A stretch of DNA of 64,000 bases from JAKAWQ01 sp963745975 (lineage in GTDB: Bacteria > Pseudomonadota > Alphaproteobacteria > Acetobacterales > Acetobacteraceae). The translations under genes and the position numbers were made by a program. Below are positions 36,063-44,330 of this stretch, piece by piece. Numbering within the stretch: position 1 is the first letter of the stretch; every line of letters begins with the position of its first letter. Under the pieces are notes generated by a model, which ran no database searches, had not been told where the DNA came from, and worked only from the letters and a program-made list of their open reading frames with translations. The stretch lies in NCBI GenBank assembly GCA_963745975.1, contig CAVUZJ010000004.1, positions 80,676 through 144,675 on the forward strand, read 5' to 3'.

Positions 36063-36703
36063 GCGGCGAGGACACTGCAAAGCCGGGCTCTGCCCGGACC
36101 CGCCAAGGGCCGGCGGGCCCTTGGATCCCGGACGCGCCCCTGGCGCTCGCCCACACCGACTGGCTGCGCAATCTCCTCACGGTGAGCGGCCCGGCCGGCG
36201 AGGTCGGGCGGTTCCGCGCAGCGGCGCGGGGAACCAACGCCATGCCCTGGCATCTCGATCTCGACCACGAGGAAAGCCGGCTGCTGGCGCCGATGGCGAT
36301 GCTCGGGCCCGAGGCGCGGGCGCTCGCGCGGGAATTGGGCGAGGTGATCGCCGCCCGCCACGACCGGGTGCTCGCGCACTGGACCGAGCCCGGCGCTTGC
36401 CCCCTGGACCTGAACCGGCTGATCCCGGTCCCCGACGACATCCTCCGGCTCGGCGCAGACGCGCCGGCAGCCCGGCAGTGGCTGTGGGGGAACTGGGGGA
36501 CGACGGAGAAGCTGCGCCAGGTGCGGCTGCGCGACGATCAGCCCGACCGGCGCCTTCGGCGGGCAGGGCGGGTCATGTACGAGTTCTTCTCGGCCGACTG
36601 GACGCCCTGGCAGGCCATTCGCCGCCTGCGGCAGGAGTGGCCGACGCTCATCTTCGACGTTCGGCCCTGCTACGATGATTCCGGCAGCCCGACCGATGCC
36701 TGA
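36059..36703 (+). CDS. Api92-like (DUF1281-type) plasmid/phage protein
   Basis: A 214-residue protein. The pattern NRLIPVPDDILRLG, then WLWGNWGTTEKL, then EFFSADWTPWQAIRRL and WPTLIFDVR matches the ferredoxin-like fold of Api92/YubB-type proteins found on plasmids and phages. Their function is not known. It overlaps both neighbours by a few bases, so recombinase, this gene and the ScpA-like gene form one transcript. Confidence 0.6.
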   Translation: MSGEDTAKPGSARTRQGPAGPWIPDAPLALAHTDWLRNLLTVSGPAGEVGRFRAAARGTNAMPWHLDLDHEESRLLAPMAMLGPEARALARELGEVIAARHDRVLAHWTEPGACPLDLNRLIPVPDDILRLGADAPAARQWLWGNWGTTEKLRQVRLRDDQPDRRLRRAGRVMYEFFSADWTPWQAIRRLRQEWPTLIFDVRPCYDDSGSPTDA

Positions 36704-37623
36704 CGAGCTCGGGCCGGCGGCCGAACACTCGCCCTCTCGGAGCCCCACCGGCGATACCCTGTGGGACGACTGGGACACGCCGCTCCGCATCCCGGCGATG
36801 CCGGTTCTGCACCTCGACGGGCTTCGACGGGCCGATGGACCTCCTGCTCGACCTCGCCGAGCGGCAGCGCATCGATCTCGGCCGGATCTCCATGGCGGCC
36901 CTGGTCGAACAGTTCGTCGCCGAGTCCGCTCGGGTGGCCCCCTACGTCCCCATCGAGCGCCGCGCCGAATGGCTGGTGCTGGCAACGCGGCTCGTGCTGC
37001 TGCGCTCACGGCTGCTGTTTCCGGCGAGCCCGGCGGAGGAGGCGGACGCCGAATGCGAGGCCGAGCAGGAAGTCGCGCGGCTCAGGGAGCTGAACTTCAT
37101 TCGTGCCGCGGCGGCGTGGCTGGGGGAGCGGCCGCAGCTCGGCCGCGACGTGTTCGCCCGGCCGCCGCCGGGGGCGGACCCGCGCGCCGCGTCGTACATG
37201 GCTCTGATGGAGGCGTGCCTCACGGTCCTGCGCGGCCGCGAGGAACTGCCCGCCGAGGCCCCGGTTTACCGGCCGGCGCTGGCCGCCGTCTTCCGCGTCG
37301 AAAACGTTTTAGCGCGCATGCGGTCTCTGGTCGCCGGGATGAGCGAGGGCCGGCCACTGGCGGCGTTCCTGCCGGGATTGGACGATGAGGCGATCGGCGA
37401 ACCGATAGTCGCGCGATCCGCGGTGGCCTCGACCCTCGTCGCCGCGCTGGAGCTGTGCCGGGAGGCGGTTGTCGGTCTCGAACAGGCGGAGGCCTTCGGC
37501 GCAATCATTATCGCGCCCCGAGTGGCCGACGCTGTGCAGCCCGATGCCGGGTCGAGGTCGGGCGCACCACCATCTGCTCAGTCCAGCCGCTCGAGCACAG
37601 TGAAGAGGCTCGGCGCGCAATAG
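36696..37623 (+). pseudogene. scpA: ScpA-like protein, copy 1, with a frameshift near its start
   Basis: The chromosome-segregation protein ScpA is a kleisin. Copy 1 shows the kleisin body from MDLLLDLAERQRIDLGRI through LVLLRSRLLFP to a C-terminal winged-helix part. The first 41 codons (from ATG 36696, overlapping the previous gene) are in another frame. One G too many in GGG (36819-36821) separates DG from FDGPMDLL; copy 2 at the window end has the intact LDGFEGPMD. Translation could still start at ATG 36835, losing the leading FDGP motif. The last 30 or so codons overlap the opposing 68-codon gene. Confidence 0.72.
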
Positions 37624-37784
37624 CGCTCGGCGGCGCTGCGTTCGCCGGCCGGGCGGTGATCCTCGCGCAACTCGAAAAGCGCCAGCTGTTCGATGCGGCG
37701 CTGAAGCTGCGCACGGCGCAACGCCACGAGGTCGCGCCAGAGATAGCGCCGTCCGTCGATGTCGATATAGAGGGACCGGGACAT
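37578..37784 (-). CDS. Small conserved protein next to ardC (68 aa)
   Basis: A 68-residue protein starting MSRSLYIDIDGRRYLWRDL and ending CAPSLFTVLERLD. It follows ardC on the same strand after 30 bases and overlaps the convergent ScpA-like gene by 46 bases. The C-terminal 27 residues survive almost unchanged in the second copy of the region (63,075-63,154), which shows the sequence is conserved. Function unknown. Confidence 0.6.
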   Translation of the reverse strand: MSRSLYIDIDGRRYLWRDLVALRRAQLQRRIEQLALFELREDHRPAGERSAAERYCAPSLFTVLERLD

Positions 37785-37814
37785 GGCTCTTATCCGGGGC
37801 AGGGCAGGGGCCGC

Positions 37815-38729
37815 CTACGCGGCGGCCCGCTCCTCAAGGGTCACCTGCGGCTGCAGGCCGTGCAGGTAGTCGGCGGCGCGCTGGGCGTGACCGGCAGCGG
37901 TGAAGATGAAGCGCTTCTCGTTCTTCAGCACGGTCAACCAACTCGCAATGTAGGCGGCATGGTCTTCCCGCACGTCGGGCGTGATGCCGAGATCGGCGCA
38001 AAGGAAGGCAGAACCAAGCTCCGCGACGAGCTCCTCGCGGGCATAGCCTTCGTCCCCGTAGCGGGCGCGGCCGAAATCGCGGGCGAGGCGCTTCTCGTGT
38101 TTCGTCCAGTGGCAACATTCATGTGCAAGCGTGGCGACGTGGCTCTCGGCATCCCTGAAGCTCTCGAAGGGCGGCATCTGCACGTAATCCGGGCCTTCGG
38201 CGTAGTAGGCGCGGGTTCCGCCGTGGCGGATGTCGGCGCCGGTCGCGGCAAAGAACCGGTCGGCTACCTTGATGCGCTGCGTCAGGGGGAGGGCAGGGGC
38301 CTCGGGTTTGGCGGTAAAGTGCACGGGCAGGCCTTCGCACTGCTCGGCATTGAGCACGGTGTAGCCTCTCATGAAGGGGATCGAGCGCTCGCTCTCCGCA
38401 CCATTTTCATCGGTCTCGGTGCGGGTGGTGCGGTCGGCATAGACGACGAGCTCGCCATGCTCGCCCTTCCGCACGTTTCCGCCGAGCAGCTGCGCCTGTT
38501 TGAATGTCAGCCAGAAGGGGCAGGCATAGCCTTTTGCGACGGCGGCCGACCACAGCATCACGACGTTGATGCCCTGATAGGGCACGCCATTGTGCCGCAA
38601 GGGCCGGGTGATCTTTCCCGCCATATGCTCGGCATTCCACGGCCGGTGCCACGGGCGCACGCCCTCTTCAAGATCGGCGACGATCCGGTTGGTGATCCGG
38701 CTGTAAACATCGGTGCGAGGCTCTGACAT
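37815..38729 (-). CDS. ardC: ArdC-like antirestriction protein
   Basis: A 304-residue protein. The N-terminal DUF1738/ArdC ssDNA-binding domain covers about residues 5-125 (RITNRIVADLEEGVRPWHRP; YQGINVVMLW). The C-terminal zinc peptidase-like domain has TLAHECCHWTKHEKRL (about residues 200-215), an HExxH metal site. ArdC-type proteins protect incoming single-stranded conjugative DNA from host restriction. AAGGA precedes the ATG. It indicates that the island or an ancestor moved by conjugation. Confidence 0.9.
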   Translation of the reverse strand: MSEPRTDVYSRITNRIVADLEEGVRPWHRPWNAEHMAGKITRPLRHNGVPYQGINVVMLWSAAVAKGYACPFWLTFKQAQLLGGNVRKGEHGELVVYADRTTRTETDENGAESERSIPFMRGYTVLNAEQCEGLPVHFTAKPEAPALPLTQRIKVADRFFAATGADIRHGGTRAYYAEGPDYVQMPPFESFRDAESHVATLAHECCHWTKHEKRLARDFGRARYGDEGYAREELVAELGSAFLCADLGITPDVREDHAAYIASWLTVLKNEKRFIFTAAGHAQRAADYLHGLQPQVTLEERAAA

Positions 38730-38836
38730 GGTCTTTTCCTTTCAGGCATGAGGTTCAGCGCGTCTGAACCTCTGCCCGTCTGGCGAAGACCGGGGTGTGC
38801 AAGCGGAAAGGGGCTTCTCAGGAACCGGAAACGCAA

Positions 38837-38940
38837 CGAAATTGGCGGCACGGCAATTTCGTCTGTCGTTTCGGGTGGAAGCCCCTTGCGGCGCGCCGAG
38901 GGGCAGCGCCCCTAAGCAACCAAAAGGACAACCCCGCGCG
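38837..38940 (+). repeat. Duplicated noncoding segment, copy 1 (inverted copy at 62,957-63,072)
   Basis: Both copies share the AATTTCGTCTGTCGTTTCGG block, the AGGGGCAGCGCCCCT hairpin and the AAGCAACCAA block in the same order, on opposite strands. It forms part of the inverted duplication that also contains the two ScpA-like genes. Confidence 0.8.
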
Positions 38941-39179
38941 CCCAAGATGGCGCGCGTCCGCCGCTCTTCCTTGCGCGAGGGATCGTCACCCGCGAGGGCT
39001 GAGACCGGTCACACGTAAGCGGGGGACAGGGCTCGGGAAGGGCGCTTGCGCCCGCCTAGAGCCCGGTTCCGCAGGAACGCGCCCGCGCACGAGTCTCATC
39101 GCACTCGTTCATCAATCAGGCTCCCCCGTCTCCTTCCGGGGAGTTTCCGACGCTATCGCTGCCTTCTTGCTGTGATTCG

Positions 39180-39279
39180 GCACCGAAGTGGGACCCCTGC
39201 CGAAACTGAGGCTGCGCCTTGAAACGACTGCAGAAGTCGGTGATGGGGTGGGCGCCTGATCGGCGCCGATCGGGACCCC
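39180..39279 (+). repeat. Possible remnant of an IS21-family end
   Basis: GGCACCGAAGTGGGACCCC (39180-39198) and GGCGCCGATCGGGACCCC (39262-39279), with a weaker GGTGCCGATTCAC near 39,344. IS21-family ends carry several such direct repeats. No transposase is left. Confidence 0.35.
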
Positions 39280-39709
39280 ACCTTGAACGAAATTTCCGGT
39301 GATATGTTCGTGCGTTGACGCGGATCAGGAGGGGGGCCCACGTCGGTGCCGATTCACACAGCTGATTCCGCTGCCGTAGCCGATCCTGGCAACCTGAGCC
39401 GCTGGGCACGCGGCAACGGCCGGCTCAGGTTGTAAGCAGGCTTCTCAGACCGCGGATGCAGCCGACTTTTCGCCGGAATCCCCCCGCCGCGGCGGCAGCC
39501 CGGCTGCTCCTGCGGGAACTTCGTTTGAAGGGCCGGCGGCGCGGCTGTGCCACGCCGTCCTGACACACTCGCACCGCGATGGGAAAGCGCGTAAACAGGC
39601 ATGGACCTTGATTCGACGCAAGCCCCGGTCGCGACCCAATTGAGAATCGTCTCGCGCCGCAGCGCCGACGGCATCCGGTGACACGGCAAAGAGAAAGAGG
39701 GGGTTGGCT

Positions 39710-40558
39710 ATGTTCATTGAAACGGAAACCACGCCCTATCCGGCGAGACTGAAATTCCTGCCCGGCTGCCCGGTCATGGAAAAAGGGACCGCCGATTTCA
39801 CCGACGCCAACGACGCCCGGCGTTCGCCATTGGCCACCGCCCTATTCGGCGTCGAGGGGATTACTCGTGTCTTTTTGGGTTCCGATTTCATCACCGTCAC
39901 CAAATCGGATGACAGGGAGTGGGACAGCATGAAAACGGGGATCTTGGGCACCATTATGAAGCACTTCCTATCGGGACAACCCGTGATCGCGGGATCCGCC
40001 GCGGCGACGGACCCCGGGGAATCGGGTGGTGACGACCCCATCGGAGCGCAAATCAAAGACCTGATCGATACCCGCATCCGGCCGGCGGCGACCCAGGACG
40101 GTGGCGACGTTACTTTCCGCGGCTTCAAGGATGGAGTGGTCTACTTGGAATTCCACGGGTCTGCGTCGGGCCTCATGAACGGTATCGAGAACATGCTTCG
40201 CCACTACGTGCCGGAAGTCGAAGCGGTCAAGGATCACCGCGACGCATTGCCCAAGCCGGGCTTGGACACGCCAGAGGGCAAGGCCATCCAGGATCTCTTG
40301 GAAGGGCAGGTCAACCCGGCCGTGGCCGCCCACGGTGGGCATATTTCCCTGGTCGATGTCCGGGACGATACGGTCTATATCCGGCTCGAAGGGGGATGCC
40401 AGGGATGTGGTATGGCGGACGTGACCCTCAAACAAGGGGTGGCAACGGAAATCCGGCGAGTGGCCCCGGGCATCACCAAGGTGCTGGATGTGACCGATCA
40501 TGCCGGCGGGACCAATCCTTACTATCAGCCGGGCAAGGGTGGCATCAGCCCCGTTTAG
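39710..40558 (+). CDS. NifU-like Fe-S scaffold with an Nfu N-domain and two NifU domains
   Basis: A 282-residue protein with three parts. Residues 1-95 are an Nfu N-terminal domain (KFLPGCPVMEKGTADF; LFGVEGITRVFLGSDFITVTK). Residues about 108-178 are a NifU-type domain (RPAATQDGGDVTFRGF) in which the Cys-x-x-Cys is replaced by HGSASGLMNG. Residues about 190-265 are a second NifU domain with the intact GGCQGCGMADVTLKQG. Such proteins deliver 4Fe-4S clusters. AGAGGGGG precedes ATG 39710. Codon use is less GC-biased than the host genes, suggesting import. It is followed by a small ORF and a broken ATP-grasp gene. Confidence 0.82.
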   Translation: MFIETETTPYPARLKFLPGCPVMEKGTADFTDANDARRSPLATALFGVEGITRVFLGSDFITVTKSDDREWDSMKTGILGTIMKHFLSGQPVIAGSAAATDPGESGGDDPIGAQIKDLIDTRIRPAATQDGGDVTFRGFKDGVVYLEFHGSASGLMNGIENMLRHYVPEVEAVKDHRDALPKPGLDTPEGKAIQDLLEGQVNPAVAAHGGHISLVDVRDDTVYIRLEGGCQGCGMADVTLKQGVATEIRRVAPGITKVLDVTDHAGGTNPYYQPGKGGISPV

Positions 40559-40636
40559 GGTGCGTCGCATTGCTCTGGCATGACCGTCCTCCTCCAGACT
40601 GATTGGCAGCGCCGGCGCCGGAAACGGACAATCGCC

Positions 40637-40735
40637 ATGAAGGTCCTTCTTGTAAGCGAACCTTGGTACTGTTGCGCCGAACCGACGGAGAACCAACTCG
40701 CGGAATTCAAAGCCCGTAAAAGGTGGCTTCGTTGA
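40637..40735 (+). CDS. Candidate 32-residue Cys-containing small protein
   Basis: ATG 40637 to TGA 40735 encodes MKVLLVSEPWYCCAEP, then TENQLAEFKARKRWLR: a hydrophobic start, a central WYCC and a basic, amphipathic tail. It lies between the NifU-like and ATP-grasp genes and its stop overlaps the possible TTG start of the ATP-grasp gene (TTGA). AAACGGA lies upstream. An in-frame ATG at 40580 would give 51 residues. Short length makes chance occurrence possible. A peptide substrate of the ATP-grasp enzyme is an inference from the layout only. Confidence 0.4.
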   Translation: MKVLLVSEPWYCCAEPTENQLAEFKARKRWLR

Positions 40736-41109
40736 TCGACCGCGACTCGCAAGATCGGCTACTTCTACTCATTCCCACCACCTCCTACCGGGTCGCCGAT
40801 TTTCTTGAGGCCGCCCATCGCCTAAACGTGGCCGTGGCCGTGGGCTCCAACCAACGGCACGTGTTGGAAGCGTTCGTAGACGGACGTACCGTCACCATCG
40901 ATTTTCAAGACTCTGAGAAGGGTGTCCGAGAGATTTGCGCCTACGCCCAAGATCACCCGTTGAGGGCCGTTCTGGGCGTTGATGAGGAAACCACGGTGCT
41001 GGCGTCTAAGGCGTCCAAGGCCTTAGTGTCCGTCCGGAGACGTTGCGAGTCATTTGAATCGGTTAGCGCTTGGCGCGATGAGCGCTTGAATGGTCCGAAT
41101 CAACTGTGA
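40723..41109 (+). pseudogene. ATP-grasp enzyme, N-terminal fragment cut by an IS5-family element
   Basis: About 100 residues match the N-terminal (pre-ATP) domain of carboxylate-amine ligases of the ATP-grasp kind: RLLLLIPTTSYRVADFLEAA, then DHPLRAVLGVDEETTVLASK, where the ATP-binding domain should begin. After ASKAL the sequence enters the IS left end (about 41,028) and stops at 41,109. The catalytic part is gone from the window. Start options are GTG 40723 or TTG 40732; AAAAGG is better placed for the latter. Confidence 0.65.
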
Positions 41110-41997
41110 TTCCATGCGTGGCACCGATTCGCGAGGTGCCCGATGTGGACGACCGAGAACCGCCACCGCTACGACCGTGACAAGCTGCGCTATCCCAGTG
41201 ATCTCACTGATGGGGAATGGCGGCATATCGAGCCGCTGATCCCGCCGGCCAAGCGTGGTGGCGGCAAGCGCACGGTCGACATGCGCGAAGTGGTCAACGG
41301 CGTGATGTATGTCCTGAGCACTGGCTGCCAGTGGCGCTACATCCCCAAAGACCTGCCACCGCGCAGCACGGTGAATGGCTACTTCTGCCTGTGGGGCTGG
41401 GACGGAACGCTGGATAAGATCCACCACGCGCTCTACGTGAAATGCCGTGAGCAGGCCGAGCGTGCGGCCAGCCCGACCGCCTGCGTCATCGATAGCCAGA
41501 GCGTGAAGAGCGCGGGAAAAGGGGGCTCTGGCGTCGACCCGCATGGCTTCGATGCAGGCAAGCTGATCAAGGGCAAAAAGCGCCATGTCCTGGTCGATAC
41601 GCTGGGTCTGGTACTGCACGCGCTGGTGACTGCCGCCGACGTGCAGGACCGCGACGGGGGCATCCTGCTGTTGTCGACCCTGTTCGGACAGTTCCCGTTC
41701 CTGCGCAAGCTGTTCGCCGACAGCGCCTATACAGGACCGGTCTTCCACGACGGCATCGCCAACGCGACCCGCAGCCTGGTCGTCGAAATCGTCAGGCGCC
41801 GTGACCACGCCAAAGGATTCGTCGTCGAACCCAGGCGCTGGATCGTCGAGCGCTCCATCGCCTGGCTCAACCGCTGTCGCCGCCTCGCCAAGGACTGGGA
41901 AAATCGCAACCACAACGCGCTCGCCTTCCTCCGCCTCGCTTCAATCCGCCTCATGCTCAGAAAACTCTGTAATCCTTCATGAAGTCTCCAGACAGAT
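41028..41997 (+). mobile_element. IS5-family insertion sequence, complete
   Basis: Imperfect terminal inverted repeats frame one transposase gene: TCCGTCCGGAGAC at 41029-41041 and GTCTCCAGACAGA at 41984-41996 (11 of 13 match when inverted). Its left end interrupts the ATP-grasp gene. The rest of that gene is not found on the right, where an IS110 fragment begins, so DNA was lost after insertion. No clear target duplication is seen. Confidence 0.8.
41143..41982 (+). CDS. IS5-family transposase
   Basis: A 279-residue DDE transposase. The N-terminal DUF4096-type domain (YPSDLTDGEWRHIEPLIPP) and the catalytic residues in TACVIDSQSVKSAG (first Asp), KLFADSAYTGP (second Asp) and PRRWIVERSIAWLNRCRRL (Glu) are intact, as is the Y-(2)-R-(3)-E-like final motif. 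The protein is complete in one frame, so the element may still be active. Confidence 0.92.
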   Translation: MWTTENRHRYDRDKLRYPSDLTDGEWRHIEPLIPPAKRGGGKRTVDMREVVNGVMYVLSTGCQWRYIPKDLPPRSTVNGYFCLWGWDGTLDKIHHALYVKCREQAERAASPTACVIDSQSVKSAGKGGSGVDPHGFDAGKLIKGKKRHVLVDTLGLVLHALVTAADVQDRDGGILLLSTLFGQFPFLRKLFADSAYTGPVFHDGIANATRSLVVEIVRRRDHAKGFVVEPRRWIVERSIAWLNRCRRLAKDWENRNHNALAFLRLASIRLMLRKLCNPS

Positions 41998-42102
41998 GGG
42001 GTGATTGGGGTCCCTGCCTGGTAGGTTTGGTGGCTGCTCCTCACGGGATGATAGAGCGTGGTCCGGTGTGCAAACGGCCACAGGCATCGAGGAGGAGCAG
42101 CC

Positions 42103-42699
42103 ATGAGGTATTTTGCCGGTTTGGACGTGTCGTTGGAAGAGACGGCGATCTGCGTTGTGGAGGAGAGCGGCGGGATCGTGCGGGAGGCGCGGGTGGCGAG
42201 CGAGCCGGAGGTGCTGATCGGCTTCTTTGCCTCGTTGGGAATGGTGATGGAGCGGATCGGTCTGGAAGCCTGCTCGTTGAGCGCTTGGCTGTATGAGGCG
42301 CTGACGACGGCGGAGCTCCCCGCGATCTGCATCGAGGCGCGGCAGGCGAAGGCGGCGATGGCAGCGATGCCGAACAAGACCGACCGCAACGACGCCCGTG
42401 GGATCGCCCAAATTATGCGCACCGGTTGGTATCGCGCAGTGCACGTGAAGAGCCCGTCGTGCCGGTCGTGGCGGGCTCTGCTGACGGCGCGCCGGTTGGT
42501 GCTGAATAAGCGGCGCGACGTCGAGAACGAGTTGCGGGCCCTGCTGCGCGAGGCCGGGCTCAAGGTCGGCAAGGTAAGCCGCAAGGACTTTGCTCCGCGA
42601 GTCCGCGAACTGGTCGCCGACGAGCCCCTGCTGATGGCGCTCGTGGAGCCGCTGCTGTCGATCCTCGAGGTGATGACTGCGCGTTCCGGTCGATCGTGA
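42103..42699 (+). pseudogene. IS110-family transposase, N-terminal part only
   Basis: The DEDD nuclease domain is present: MRYFAGLDVSLEETAICVVE (first Asp), RIGLEACSLSAWLYEAL (Glu), and MPNKTDRNDARGIAQIMR (last Asp pair). The C-terminal Transposase_20 half with the active Ser is missing. Similarity stops at about 42,677, exactly where the IS21 left end begins; the last 7 codons are IS21 sequence. GAGGAGGAG precedes the ATG. The missing half is not in this window. Confidence 0.85.
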
Positions 42700-42798
42700 T
42701 CACTGATTCCGGTGGATCGTGAACACCAATTCCGGTCGATCCTGAACGCTCAATCCGGTGGATCGTGAACGCCAATTCCGGTGATCGTGAACACGGCC
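42684..42798 (+). repeat. 23-bp-spaced terminal repeats, IS21 left end
   Basis: Five units based on TTCCGGTCGATCGTGA, spaced at 23 bases; multiple terminal repeats are the transposase binding sites of IS21-family elements. Confidence 0.85.
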
Positions 42799-42881
42799 CG
42801 GGGGTCATGGTGAGCCGCGGCTGCTGACAGTCTTCAACCAAGGGTAGTCCCTCTCCTTTGCCCGGTGAGGGAGGGAGCGGG

Positions 42882-43240
42882 ATGCCTGGTGAAAGATTGT
42901 CGATGCGGAAGATTCGCGAGTTGCTGCGGTTGAGGTTCGGCCAGGGGCTGAGCCAGCGGACGGTCGGGAGCAGTCTGGGGCTGAGCATTGGGGCGGTGAA
43001 CAGCTACCTGACCCGGGCCCGGATGGCGGGGCTTGGCTGGCCGCTACCCGAGGGGCTCAGCGATGAGCAGCTCGAGGAACGTCTGTATCCGCCGCCGCCC
43101 CCGGTCGAGACGGAGCGGCGGCCCATGCCGGACTGGGCGATGGTGCACCGCGAGCTGCGCCGGCCGAACATGACGCTGTCGCTGCTCTGGGAGGAATATC
43201 GCACCGGCCTGGGAGCAGAGAGCGGGTTCAGCTACTCCTG
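42882..43240 (+). pseudogene. istA: istA 5' part (IS21 transposase), split by the RIT insertion
   Basis: About 120 residues of the IS21 transposase N-terminus: MRKIRELLRLRFGQGLSQR, then an HTH (VGSSLGLSIGAVNSYLTRAR) and the linker ending GFSYS. GAGGGAGGGAG precedes ATG 42882. At 43,240 the frame enters the RIT element. The remaining codons start at 46,645 in the matching phase, so the two parts were one gene. Confidence 0.88.
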
Positions 43241-43265
43241 TTATGTTGCGGCCCGGGTTATGTGG
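43235..43265 (+). repeat. RIT terminal inverted repeat, left
   Basis: 31 bases that match 46588-46618 exactly in inverted orientation. It begins with CTCCTG, the likely target sequence, and contains TTATGTTGCGGCCCGGG. A further inverted core (CGCAACATAA, 43303-43312) lies inside, with its partner at 46529-46538. Confidence 0.92.
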
Positions 43266-43334
43266 CGCCGCCAGGGAAAGGACCCGTTTCCCCGGGATGA
43301 GCCGCAACATAAATTCGAGCGGTGGCCCGAGCGA

Positions 43335-44330
43335 CTACAGGGCTTTCAAGAACGTCATCAGGGACGGCAGCGGCCGCTGCCATGGTCTGTTTTGCAGGCC
43401 GGAGATGTCGACGCTGGCCAGCGCCTTTGCCTTCATTTCCATGTCGACCTCGGCGTAGACGTGCGTCGTGTCCAGAGACACGTGACCGAGCCAGGCGCGG
43501 ATGGTGTTGATGTCGACCCCGGCGCGGAGCAGGTGGACCGCGGTCGTATGGCGAATCGTGTGCGGGCTGACCCGCTTCGTCGCCATCGACGGCACGGTCC
43601 CGCTGGCCTGCTTGGCATATTGCCCCACGAGCCGATGGATCCCGAACCGCGTCAACGGCTGATTGCTCCGGTTCAAGAAGACCGGTTCGTTCTTGCCACG
43701 GTTGGCGATCAGTCTCGACAGCGACGTCGCTGTGACCGGCCACAACGGGCAGGTCCGGAACTTGTTTCCCTTGCCGTGTAGCCGCACAGACGATTGCGTT
43801 CCCAGCTGCAGTCGGTCGATGGTCAGCGTCGCCGCCTCGTTGGCACGAGAACCGCTGTTATACAAGAACAAGAGCAAAGCATGATCTCGGTCGCCGAGAG
43901 CCGTGCGCCGATCCGGTTGGGCCAGGAGAGCGTCCATCTCGGCCTTCTCGAGATACCCGACCCCGGTCTTGGCCGTCTTCTTAAACGGCGTGGTCCGTAT
44001 CTCGGCGCACCAGGCCACATGCGCCGGTGAGCGCATGCCAATGAACCGCGCCAATGATCGGATGGTCGCGAGCCTTTGGTTGCGCGTGGTGCCGCTGCAT
44101 TTTCGGTCGCGTTCCAGGTGGTCGAGGAAGCTGCGGACCAGGGATGGGGCCAGATCTTCGACGGCCATGCGATCGATGGCATGCCCTCGATGCTTGCTGG
44201 CAAACGGCAGCAAGAGCGCCAGGGTATCGCGGTAGCTGACTTGCGTGTTCCGGGCCAGATTGCGTTCCGCCACCAGATGTTCGAGGAGGAACCGCCGAAC
44301 CCATGGTCCCAGGAGCGTCTCATCCTTCAT
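43335..44330 (-). CDS. ritC: RIT tyrosine recombinase C
   Basis: A 331-residue XerC/D-like recombinase, third of the trio. Catalytic features: Arg in YNSGSRANEAATL, Lys region in LHGKGNKFRTCPL, HxxR in SPHTIRHTTAVHLLRAG, His in WLGHVSLDT and Tyr in THVYAEVD. The start at 44330 overlaps the end of ritB by 11 bases; GGGGG stands upstream. In RIT elements all three proteins are thought to be needed for movement. Confidence 0.88.
   Translation of the reverse strand: MKDETLLGPWVRRFLLEHLVAERNLARNTQVSYRDTLALLLPFASKHRGHAIDRMAVEDLAPSLVRSFLDHLERDRKCSGTTRNQRLATIRSLARFIGMRSPAHVAWCAEIRTTPFKKTAKTGVGYLEKAEMDALLAQPDRRTALGDRDHALLLFLYNSGSRANEAATLTIDRLQLGTQSSVRLHGKGNKFRTCPLWPVTATSLSRLIANRGKNEPVFLNRSNQPLTRFGIHRLVGQYAKQASGTVPSMATKRVSPHTIRHTTAVHLLRAGVDINTIRAWLGHVSLDTTHVYAEVDMEMKAKALASVDISGLQNRPWQRPLPSLMTFLKAL

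Larger units (their letters stand above)
38730..39709. other. Intergenic stretch of about 980 bp with repeats
   Basis: No convincing protein gene. It holds an inverted repeat CGAAATTG/CAATTTCG (38837-38861), a hairpin AGGGGC-AGC-GCCCCT (38899-38913), and two copies of a motif of the form GGCrCCGA...GGGACCCC (39180-39198 and 39262-39279) that look like an IS21-type end. Bases about 38,837-38,940 recur inverted at about 62,957-63,072. The last 250 bases presumably hold the promoter of the NifU-like gene; no clear boxes are seen. Confidence 0.5.

Noticed and set aside
40637..40735. The small ORF as a PqqA (PQQ precursor) gene
   Set aside because: PqqA needs Glu and Tyr four residues apart in a conserved context. 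Here the Glu and Tyr are three apart and the surrounding residues do not fit.
42684..42798. Regular 23-bp repeats as a CRISPR array
   Set aside because: The units are directly adjacent variants with no unique spacers, and they lie at the end of an IS21 element. They are transposase binding repeats.
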